Of a DNA stretch of 64,000 bases, positions 12,254-21,597 are shown in pieces (position 1 is the first letter of the stretch; each line of letters starts with the position of its first letter). The stretch lies in NCBI GenBank assembly GCA_000708835.1, contig DF237387.1, forward strand, positions 1-64,000, given 5' to 3'. Origin of the DNA: Klebsormidium nitens. Lineage: Eukaryota > Streptophyta > Klebsormidiophyceae > Klebsormidiales > Klebsormidiaceae. The notes under the pieces are model-generated. The model searched no databases, had not been told where the DNA came from, and saw nothing but the letters and a program-made list of their open reading frames with translations. Both the position numbers and the translations under genes were made by a program.

Positions 12254-15200
12254 TCACACCAAGGACTCCTCCTCAGCATCCGGACTCGCTTCAGGCTTCT
12301 GGACTGACCCTGCCATATCGTCGAGCAGCACGTCTTCCTCTTCCGGTGGTACTGCGAGGACTTCAAGCGACAACGCCAAGCTAACCTGCGAAGAAGGAGC
12401 AACTTGGATTCGGATCCGTTTCTCTCAGTCTCGTCCAGGCCAGTGTATCGTTCCGGCGAAGGTGAGAGGCGCAGGAACCAGTTTTGCAACCAACACAACC
12501 ACTGAGCAGTCTGCCATTTTACAGTGCCCTCAATTCGGACCAGAATGAGCTCCGCTTGAGCATATCTAATAAAGCAGGATTTCAACCGATGGCCCGCCTG
12601 GCTGAAGTGTTTCCACGACGAGACTTTACCTCTGGGAACTTTTTGCTGGAGATGACGCAGTCCGCTAAACTGGTCCCGGTAATCAGCCAGTTCTCGAGGG
12701 TGTCCAGGCTGAAGTTGACGAACATCAACTCCAGTTTCCGGGTGGCCTGGACGCAGAAAAGAGGAATGCGGTTGGAATCTGCGGAGCCTGGCCTGATTGG
12801 CGTCGAAGACCTTCAGGCAAAAACCGTACTAGCAGTTGACCAACCTGTTAGTATTGCGGGTGAGCATGGAGGCAAGGAAACTACGCGTCGGCAGCGTCTC
12901 AAGGCGAATCATTGTTACTGAAGCTGTTCCTAGGGTTTTTTCAAAGGTGTTGCCCCATGATCTGTATCGAACTTGTGAAGAGAATCTGGCGAATAAAATT
13001 AAGGTACTGGTTGAGCGAAAGGAAGGCAAGAAAGCGTTTGCTTGCAAGAGCCTGCGGCGCACCTGCGGATGTCCCTTGGACGTCCTTTCTCTCACTTGCA
13101 GCAGCTTCCCGTCCGCCACCAGCGACCTGAACCCGAGGCGGTCCTGCAGGGGATGTGCAAACCCACGTTTACACACAAGTTGAAAAGGCGACGACCTTCT
13201 CCGGCGCTCAAGTAGCAGCCGCGGTCCCGTTCCTCTCAGTCTGTCAACCACCAGAATCAGGGCGACTGCCGCCGGTGGCCTCCCGAAAGAACAGACCGCG
13301 TGGCCTGCCGTCTCGGTTTAGGGTCATACTTTGGTAACTACAATTTCCATAAATGATCGAAGCTCCGGCACTCTTTCGCAAGCCACACACTGCGCTTCAG
13401 CCCCCCTTCCATATATCCAAGGTTGCGGACGGCTAATGTACATGCGAGAGACAAGAGATGCCCCATCTCAAAGCCCTCACCTTCCCTCGCATCACCACCA
13501 GAAACTGCGCCGCAGGATCGGAGGCGTCCACTCCGGGCGCGCCCAACTCCAGCGCCCACCCGCGCCGCTCCGTCGCAACCCAGTACTGCCCCTTGTCCTT
13601 CGCCTTGAACGCGACCATCAGCCCATCTTCCAACGACCCGTTCAGCGACCCCCCCATTTCGAAACCGGGGGCTTCGCCGCCCAAGCTCGGCCTGCGTCCG
13701 GAGGGATCCCCCGGGCCCTCCCCGAGGATACCCTTGCCGTCGTATCCTACTGGGGGGGCTGGGGCGGTTACGTTGGAAGCCCCGTCCCGGCTGCTGCTGC
13801 GCAGCCCCACAAAGGTGCGGTCAGCGGGATAGCTGCTCGTGGGGGGGTGCTCGGGCCCCAGGTTCAACCCCCCCACCGCAGCCGCCAGGTCTTCTGCTGG
13901 TGCTGCCACGTTTCCCCCCCCGCTCTTTCGCTTGCCGAGCCCCGTTCGGCCCCTCCCGCGGAAGGGGGCCGTTTCCGGCGGCGGCCGGACCCCCCTGGAA
14001 GGCGAACCACTGGTCGGAAGAGCTCGTGCGCCTGACAACAGAAGGCGGCTGGAAGGGTGGGCCGGTCACGAAAGGGGGGGGTTCCACGCCGGGGGGGAGG
14101 ATGTCGGCGACGCCGATGTCTGTACCACTGTGAACGGTGGGCAGATTGGACCCGCTGGATTGGGAGCCCTTCTTGCCGCCGCGACTTTTTCTGCGCAGAA
14201 TTGCAGGGAATAGGTCACGGAAGAATGGCGGGTAGCCGGCTTTGCTTCGTGGCAACACTGGGAACACTGCTTTCTGGGCAATCGGGATGCTCCAATTCTC
14301 GAGCAGTTTGCGCGCACATAGAAAAACTTACGGTCTTATTACAAAGGCGTCTGATGTTGTGTTTGACGTCCAAGCTTCTCAGTCAAGCCCTCATACCAGC
14401 CATTGGTTTCAACGGTTTCCAAGTAACCATGATTGACCGAAGTGGCGGACGTTCTAGACGGCCCGTAGCCACAATAGTCACGCCCTCCCTCACCTGCGGT
14501 TCCTCCTGCGGCCCGATCCCCCCGCCTGCCCCCCTGTCGCGGTCACATCACTCCCGCCGCTGCTGCGCCGATCCTCGGCAGAACCAAGAGAGTCGCCGCT
14601 GGAGAACGTCACCAGGAGCGATTTGGAGGCAGACCCCCCCGAAACGGCGCTCGGCGCGAGGCCCAGTTGAATGGGCTGCTGGCCGTGCTCGGGCTGGGGG
14701 AGTGCGCTCGCTTGTTGCTCCGTGGCGACGATGTTCTCGACGGAGAGGGAGGGGTCGAAGCTGCTGGGGGGGCGTGCCACGGAAGCTGCGGAAGAGGTGG
14801 AGAGGACGCAGTGAGAAGCGGACAGAGTCTGAAGCGCGATAGCTGGGGTTACGATGAGAAGGTTTGGGACGAGTGCAGTGTTGTGGAGCAGAATGTAGGT
14901 CTGCAAGACTGCGCTGGATGATTGTTGGGTCAGGTCTTGATTGGCAAATCTGACTATATGAAGGCAGGGGGAAAGGGTTCAGCAGAAAGTGTCCCTTTAA
15001 CGAGCACAAATTCGCAGTCTGCTGCCCTTGTTCGCAAGAGCACAAAGATTGTGCAACTAGAGCCTTGTCTCTACTTTACGCCCCTGACGGGCTAACTGGC
15101 TGGTAAAAGAGAAAGAGCTTCTGTCAAAAGCAATCCGCTGGACAGGAGATGCTCTTCTATACAAAGCAGGAGGCTCCCGACCTCGAGTCATACTCGATCC

Positions 15201-18200
15201 TCAAACATCAACGTCGAGGTTCAGAACTCGGAGGCACCTACCTGGGCTTTCTAACGGCAGCTCCCCTCCTTCCGGTCTTGGCGATACTGCCTGCCACTCG
15301 AAATGGCTGCCTACTGCGCCCGGTTTGCCGGGGGCCACGTCCCCATTGCCGGCCAGGGGGCCAGTCTGCGCCTGGCCGCGGCCCCCCCTGTGGCGCCGGG
15401 AGCTCCGCCGCCGCCGTCCCCCGGGCGCCTGGGCTGAATCCTCTCCTGCCGGGCTCTCCATGCCTGGTCAAATCAAAGGGAGTACAAGGTTAAGAGCGGA
15501 AACGACTCGGCGACCAGGTTTTCCACCTCGGCAAAAGCAAGGAACGCAAGGTTCAGAGCGGAACCGACTTGGCGATCAGCTTTTTCAAGCCTGGCAAAAC
15601 CAAGAAGCAAGCACACGTTTAAGAGCGGAACTAATTCAGCAACAGGTCTTCACGCCTGACGACATAAGAAGCGCGAAGTTGAGAGCGGAACCGACTTGGC
15701 GAGCGGAATATCCAGGAGATACGTTGAAGTGTTATATAAGCATACGGAGCTCTACCCTCGGGGCGTGCATGCTTACAGGTCGTTGTCACATTATAACAGG
15801 CCCCAAATGATGTGAGACGAGTCGGACTACGAAGCGATGAGAGAAAGGCCAGGATAAGGACCTCTCAAGTCAGCCTCAATCACTTTTGCCTTACGCACAT
15901 AAGCGGGTTGCGTTGCGACGAGCATACGGGCTAAAGCGCACAACCTCTGGTGAAACCGGTTTGGCGGCACGCTTTGTTCAAACAGAGGGGCCACAGCAAC
16001 AAGCGATGAGCCTACGAGATAATGAGCAACAGCTTCGGCTCCGAGGGGCATTAAAGACTGCGCTTTCGAACAGAGCCGGACCTCCTAAAGCGCCCACTTA
16101 CTCCCCTCGACAGGTCGACCTGCAACGTTTCGTTAGACGCCTCCTACCAACCACCCACACGCCGCTCAAGCCTCGCAATAGGAAAAGGGACACAAGCAAC
16201 CAGACACCAGAAGGACGAACGAGACAAAAATTGCCACCTGCGACTCCAACGTCCCGACCGGCGCTGTCGACATCGCCCGACTGCTCCTCCACGTCATCAT
16301 CGGACGCCAGCCGTTCGGACGGCACGATGCCGTGCGCGACGTACTTGCGGACGGCGCCGCTGGCCTTGACGCGCACTTCGGCCCACACCTCGTCGCTGTA
16401 CTCGCAGCTGCGCGGGGTAATGAGCACGTTTGGCATCTCGCGCACCTGCAAAGAATGAAAGTCGGAAATTTTGTCGTGAAAGGTCAGGACTGAGCTGAGC
16501 GAAGTGGTAGCCCCTTTGTGGTTCGGCCGACCGCCAGGGAGTGACGAGCACTTTGTGGAACCACCATTTATCAATCTCTGCGGGAGGATCTGTCGTAAGG
16601 GGAATGTTCAAACAAGAGCAGTTTATTTCGCAGAAGGCCTCCGCAGTTCAACCGTCCACTAGATTTGAATTACAGTCCTGGCTACGACGAGAATAGAAAA
16701 GACATGGTCACAAGAATCTGAGAGCGTTCCAAAAGTTCGAGGCTTCAGCCTGTACGTCCGTTCACACCCGAATCCAAGACTGCAATTTGCTCTTTCTTGG
16801 CACTGGATCTGACCCTAGGGCTGCCTGGACACTTGTCAGGCAACGGAAGAATGCTTGCAGGCTAGCAGCCAACTTTGCCGGCCAGCAAAATGCGCCTGTG
16901 ATGGTTTTACAGCGGTCACGGAGTAGCTTGAAGAGTGATTGCCGTTGGACAAACGTATGAGAACAGCGACGAAGGAATCAATACTCACCCAGGCCTCTAG
17001 CCACTCTGGCCCTTCAACGCCGTCGAGCGCCGCCCCACCCACTGCCCCGCTGATCAGCGCTCGCTTCAGGGCGCTGTCGTCGACCAGATGACTGCTGGAT
17101 GTGTTAATCACGAGTGCACCTGCGCATACGAAAAGCAAAGATCAGCTTGCGGTCTTCGGTCGGAATATCCTTGCAGATATACTGGGCCACTCTGTGCACA
17201 AGTGACTCAGTTCGGAAGAAAACAACATGAATGGGAAAAAGCGGCTTTCAGGTCTTGATGTCCTTTTTCTACTCGCTTGAGGTAAGAGAAAAGATAGGAG
17301 TACTCTGGCCCTGGAGCTTATAGAACAGTCGGCATTACAAGGAAGCAGAAGAGCTCGGAGAGTAAGGCTCGTACCTTTCTTTATACTCCGAAAGGCCTGG
17401 TCGTCGAGCATCTTGACAGTCTCCTGAGTGAGGGGGCAGTGCAGCGACACGACGTCACTCTGCGCCAGCAGCTCCTCTAGGCGCGCAACTTCCGTCCCCT
17501 CCCGCTGCAACTTGGCCAAACCTGCCTGGGCTCGACCAAAGTCGTCATCCTGGCGAGCAAGAGAGGTACATTCAGGATCTGAGACCAATCTAAATAGCAA
17601 AGGTTCCTTGCTGCTTGGAAGCATTTGTCGCAAAAGCCCTGCTTCTGGGCGGATAAGCTGCAACTATGATCAGAACCTCTGTCTTCGAAGTCAGGGACCA
17701 GCTAAAGTAACAAACTTAGTTCGCACCGTTATGACGACATAAGACAGCCAGAAAAAACCTACCTATGCTCCTTGACCAGCAGTGGCAGATCCGTCTCATG
17801 TCAACCTTTTAATAGAGTCCTTAAGAGAAGCCCGGCACTTTAAACCACAAGTATGTATATGCAGCCAAAGAGGAGGCAGGTTCCCCTTCTTGAAAGGCGG
17901 CTCAAATCAGAGCCCTACAAAATCATTCGACTGCAGCTGTGACTTGCCTGCTGTAGGTCCAGAAAGATGACCTTCATCTTGAACCCCCGGGCCCTCTGCG
18001 CCAAAGCCACGGCACTCTTGTCCGTCCCGACGAGGCCAATGACCTTCCCCTTGAGTCGCTTCATCCCCCGCAGGGAGGTGTATCCCGGTGCCCAGCTTAT
18101 GCGCCCGCAGCGCTGCGTTGCTAGGTCGTGCGTGCGGCGTAGGAGAACGAGCATCAGTGCCATCGCTGAGTCGGCTACCTCGTCGGCGCGCGGCCGGTCT

Positions 18201-19197
18201 ATGTGGAAGAGACGCAGGCCGAGCTCGGTCGCCAGGCTGGAATCAACCTGCAGAAAGCAAAAAGAGTTTGTAGATACTAAAATAAAAGCAGATAGTTTTG
18301 GCCCATAGCGGCGTCATGGGTTTCAAAACGCAGCGTACATAAAGTGGCACGCTTGCCGATATTTGGTTTCGTAAGTGCGGCACCACGTGACCACTTTCTC
18401 AGCCACAATAAAGCAAGAACGTACTATGCAGGGGCCACCATGGAACCAAGTGTATAGACGAACTCTTCAAGGCTTGGGTAGTGTCAAATGCTGAGTTCGC
18501 TGGCAAGGCTTTGTACATCCAGGCAACAGAGATTAAGAATGCCCTTGTGAAGAGGAAAACAAAGGTGGCAGGAGAGTGGCCCGCTTTACAAAACGACAAT
18601 ATGTTAATCCAGCATCAGGCATCTCAAATCACAGCATTGTGATTACTGCAAGAACTGCAATCGACAGGCTGTCTTTGCCTTTCAAGCAATGATTGCCCTA
18701 ACCCACCGCTCATAGACTGTCCGTGCCATTGACTTTTCATCAAGCGGCCGTATTTTGCCACACAATCATAGAGACTGCACGATATTCCAACCACTATTTG
18801 TTTTTGGAGCATTCCGACTCAAGAAATCCAGCCCCGGATGTTGCTGGGATTACGTTTTGAACCGAGTGATTGAAGCTGTAGCACGATGTCTCACCTGCTT
18901 GTCAGAGGACCCCAGGCACAGGATAAGCTGCACGGGGCTGAGCCTGCGCTGCGCGTTGCGAGGCAGAAACGCAAGAGAATGCACGACGACCACCGCGGCC
19001 GCCTCGATCTGCCCCTTGCCAATGTCCGTGAGCGCAACATGCTCGACCTGTGCCACACCCTGGAGCTCGCGCTGCTCCGCTGAGCAGTCTTCAACACAGT
19101 TGAGGTACACAACCAGGGGAAGGCGGGGCGCAGAGATTGCGGACTCGGGGGCAGAGTTTCGAGAGCGGCTGCTCCGCGGTTTTGAGGAGGAAGACAT
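12254..19197 (-). CDS. AN: ANGUSTIFOLIA / plant CtBP-like protein
   Basis: Ten exons, listed 5' to 3': 19197–18895, 18247–17948, 17549–17375, 17119–16989, 16445–16238, 14785–14494, 14190–13481, 13143–13096, 12746–12630 and 12385–12254; about 805 codons. The N-terminal 370 residues follow land-plant AN closely: LNCVEDC, HSLAFLPRNAQRRL, LILCLGS, ALMLVLLRRTH, DVVSLHCPLT and ALDGVEGPEWLEAW. This is the 2-hydroxyacid-dehydrogenase fold of CtBP proteins. Where CtBP has the catalytic His (TPH) this protein has TPRS, as plant AN does, so it is probably not an active dehydrogenase. A disordered basic middle (RRRNR, KSRGGKKG) precedes a conserved C-terminus (DPAAQFLVV, GFRSLVADGKLLQ). In plants AN shapes cells by acting on microtubules and trans-Golgi. 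Exon 7 has a one-base phase problem (see findings). Confidence 0.85.
15487..15740. repeat. Minisatellite of about 60–66 bp, four copies, in an AN intron
   Basis: Four imperfect direct repeats share the core agagcggaac plus gacttggcga and a following cctggcaaaa-type stretch. Cores begin near 15492, 15556, 15622 and 15681, so the period is about 60–66 bp. They lie in the 1.45-kb AN intron between exons 5 and 6. On the plus strand the array happens to be open, giving a repeated LRAE motif, but this is a by-product of the repeat. Confidence 0.75.
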
Positions 19198-19260
19198 TGC
19201 GAATGGCGGGAGGTGCTGCAATCGTCAAGATTGCTTTCTAAAACAGTGCCAGAGGGCCTC

Positions 19261-19400
19261 TCATTGAGCTTTTGCGGCGATTCTCCACTCTGGTCCTATG
19301 ATCTTGATCGGTGCATTGGCTGAGGCAGTGTTGAATCGGCGCAGTGATTTGGGGTCAAAGATGATCTCAGGGTGGGTCATGGTGGCGAGAAGGCCGCAAC
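19261..19400 (-). CDS. Short ORF or last exon of a small unknown protein, just upstream of AN
   Basis: On the AN strand an acceptor-like TTTTGCAG precedes an open stretch from 19400 that ends in TGA at 19261–19263. Within it an ATG at 19380 sits in a near-ideal context (GCCACCATGA) and opens 39 codons (MTHPEIIFDPKSLRR to AAKAQ). I do not recognise the protein, but the composition looks coding rather than random. If the exon is joined to upstream sequence in phase 1 it would add GCGLLAT before that Met. Its stop lies only 63 nt from the AN start codon, so it is either the 3' end of a neighbouring gene running into AN, an AN uORF, or the first cistron of a bicistronic transcript. Confidence 0.35.
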
Positions 19401-20400
19401 CTGCAAAAGCAACCAGAAAATCTTTGTGAATCTGGCAGCTGAAAAGGAGCGGCTTTGCCTTGACATTCTTGGATAGCACTTTCTGCTAAAACTTCTTTAT
19501 AGGAAGGTGATGACAGGCAATGAGGAGCATCCGCCTGATCAAGCTCCAAGAAACCAGCACCGACTTCCTGCAGGGATCTCCATGACTGGAAAAAGCTCTG
19601 TGAGTCTCTCAATCCAAGCAGAGAGAGGATCACCTGAGCAAGGAATCAGGCCCCTTCTGCAGCATCCATTGCAATGTTTGTACACTTTGACCTTGTGAAG
19701 ACAGCGCCGATTAACAGCAGTTGTCCTATTGTAAAAGTGGACCAGATCAAGCAATGCATTGCAGTGAGGGGCTTGAAAAATACCCAACAACTTGAACTTA
19801 GCGTCCTCAAACGCCACTGTACAAGGCAGACAGGCCTCACCTTTCCTCATGCAGTGCTGTTCCCCTCCATGATGTGCAAGTTCTTTTGAGCTGAATGAAC
19901 AAAGCATGGGCCTCAGTACTGCGCAAGAACATATAACATAGCGAAAAGAGGCGGGCCAGGGGGTGCCAGGGGAGCTGCCTGCCGCCACAAGTTCACAACC
20001 ATCAACAGCTCCCTCAATTGCGTTCTTGATTCAACTTTGAAATTTCAACAGAGACAAACAATTCAATTTCAAGGAGTCAGAGCGCTGTGTATCCTACTGC
20101 TCGTTTCACACCACCTTTCCACTCTGAAGCCAGAGCTGGCGGGGTTGCAGTGTGAATACCTTTATTCGGGCCCACGCTAAGCCGGCTCATGTTTGACCGA
20201 AGTCACCGAACCCCTCAAAGAAGAGCGTATTCCCACCTTTTGCGCCCGGAGGGCCGAAGCTGGTGCGATCTGCCTGGCAAAGTCAAGACCCGTAGGAGAG
20301 AAGCCAGCATGGGGCAAGAGGCACAAAGTTTGCGAATGGAATCGGATGCGGACACCTTGTTCGGACACTCAAAAGTGCTCGGGTAGAAGTGTGACCATAC
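19401..20400. other. Divergent region between AN and mS33, mostly unassigned
   Basis: On the minus strand, short open stretches with donor- and acceptor-like ends (near 19845, 19710 and 19570) might be earlier exons of the small protein at 19261–19400. I could not build a model with confidence. The rest should hold the AN and mS33 promoters. Confidence 0.25.
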
Positions 20401-20401
20401 C

Positions 20402-20546
20402 AGAACCCTAAGGTCAGTGACTTAGCCGTTAGTAGGAACCCTAATCGTATAGCAGTCACAGGGTAGGGTCTTAACCCTAACAAACCGTCTCCGGGAAGGT
20501 GCCTAACCCTAACATACCGTCAGTGTTCTGTGACTTAACCCTAAGG
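20402..20546. promoter_or_regulatory. Cluster of telobox-like motifs (AACCCTAA) upstream of mS33
   Basis: Five AACCCTA-type motifs occur within about 145 bp (near 20404, 20438, 20473, 20505 and 20537), separated by unique sequence, so this is not a telomere array. In plants, teloboxes are over-represented in promoters of ribosomal-protein and translation genes. Here they lie about 0.5–0.6 kb before the start codon of a mitochondrial ribosomal protein gene, which fits that role. The link to expression is inference. Confidence 0.55.
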
Positions 20547-21029
20547 TCCGTCCGGAGGCCCGGTTGCTTCTGGGCTAGGCCGTACCGCATAAGAAGCGAC
20601 GGTGCATACTGTGCGCTGCCATTTCTGGTACGGTACCGTCCAAAGCCGACTCTCCCAATGTACGTTTTGCGCCAGGGGCAGAAGCCTGGCCCTTGAATAT
20701 TAAATACCTCTAGGCAGCGCAAGCTTGCACTTGAAGTTGCAGAGCTCTGCAAAGTCTGAAGAAGTGCGCAGCGGCTAGTTAGTCTGACAGCGTTCACAGC
20801 AGAGCATCAGAGCGCAGAAGGCATCCGTGGGGCAACTGCTGGATGCTGAGGCGCAAATTTTGCTCTGCAAAGGTCATCCTGCGGCTTCTTGAAGCCAGTC
20901 ATTCAGGCGCTCGAAGTTGTGCTGGTCTTAAACAGCCTGTCGTGGCTCTGGACATCATCCAACTAAGCATGTGACCATTTTTCCACCACCTGTTGTATCG
21001 AAGTCGGACGGCGGTGCTGCAGTGAAACG

Positions 21030-21597
21030 ATGAGCAGCCAGAAGCTTGCTGAGATCTCGGCCCGCATTTTTGGGAACGTCGTTGGCAACGGGTTGAGGTC
21101 AGGTCGGAAAGTCCTCAGTCAACCACTGGTTGGGGAGAAAGTGGTTGCGTGGTACCCGCCAACTCTGGAGGAGAATGACGCGCTATTTGAGGATCCAGAA
21201 GAGAAAAGGTGAGCGGGAAGCAGAAGCACCAACAGGGTGTGCTGAACCTGTTATGGCAGAGGTTGCTTGGAGCGCACGGAGATTCTGTCCTCTGGCATTG
21301 GCTCGGCGCACTGCTTTCACCAACACAGCTGTACAATGCACTTGCTGGCAGAGAGTCTAGAAAGTTCAAGTCCATAGTCAGTATCGCATCTACACTGTCG
21401 GCTAACCTGGTGGTGCTTTTTGTCTCAGACCCTTGGAATTCACTGTAGTCATGATGGTAAACGCAGAAGCAATGCCAGCTTTCCAAATTGCCTGTGTATC
21501 TCCTTGTAGGCGTTTGATGATGAACGACCTCCGGAAGCGGCGGGGCAAGGGACCACCAAAGAAAGGGGAGGGTAAACGTGCTGCTAAACGGAAGTAG
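21030..21597 (+). CDS. MRPS33: Mitochondrial small ribosomal subunit protein mS33
   Basis: Two exons, 21030–21208 and 21510–21597, join in phase 2 to give 88 residues. The sequence has the mS33 signature: an N-terminal ARIFGNVV segment, a central GEKVVAWYPP, an acidic stretch, then a very basic tail RRGKGPPKKGEGKRAAKRK. The length is normal for this family. mS33 is a structural protein of the small subunit of the mitochondrial ribosome, built into the head region. No separate presequence is evident, and small proteins of this family often lack one. The gene is divergent from AN and is preceded by a telobox cluster. Confidence 0.88.

Noticed and set aside
13433-14038. Plus-strand ORF 13331–14035 and other frames over AN exon 7 as separate genes
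   Set aside because: The minus-strand frame ends in the conserved AN C-terminal block (DPAAQFLVV) at a good donor. The plus frames are Pro/Ala/Gly-rich shadows.
15487-15740. CRISPR-like array
   Set aside because: Repeats are imperfect, the whole unit repeats rather than repeat plus unique spacer, and the host is a eukaryotic intron.
20402-20546. Chromosome end or interstitial telomere array
   Set aside because: The AACCCTAA motifs are single and spaced by unique sequence, not tandem. Genes lie on both sides.
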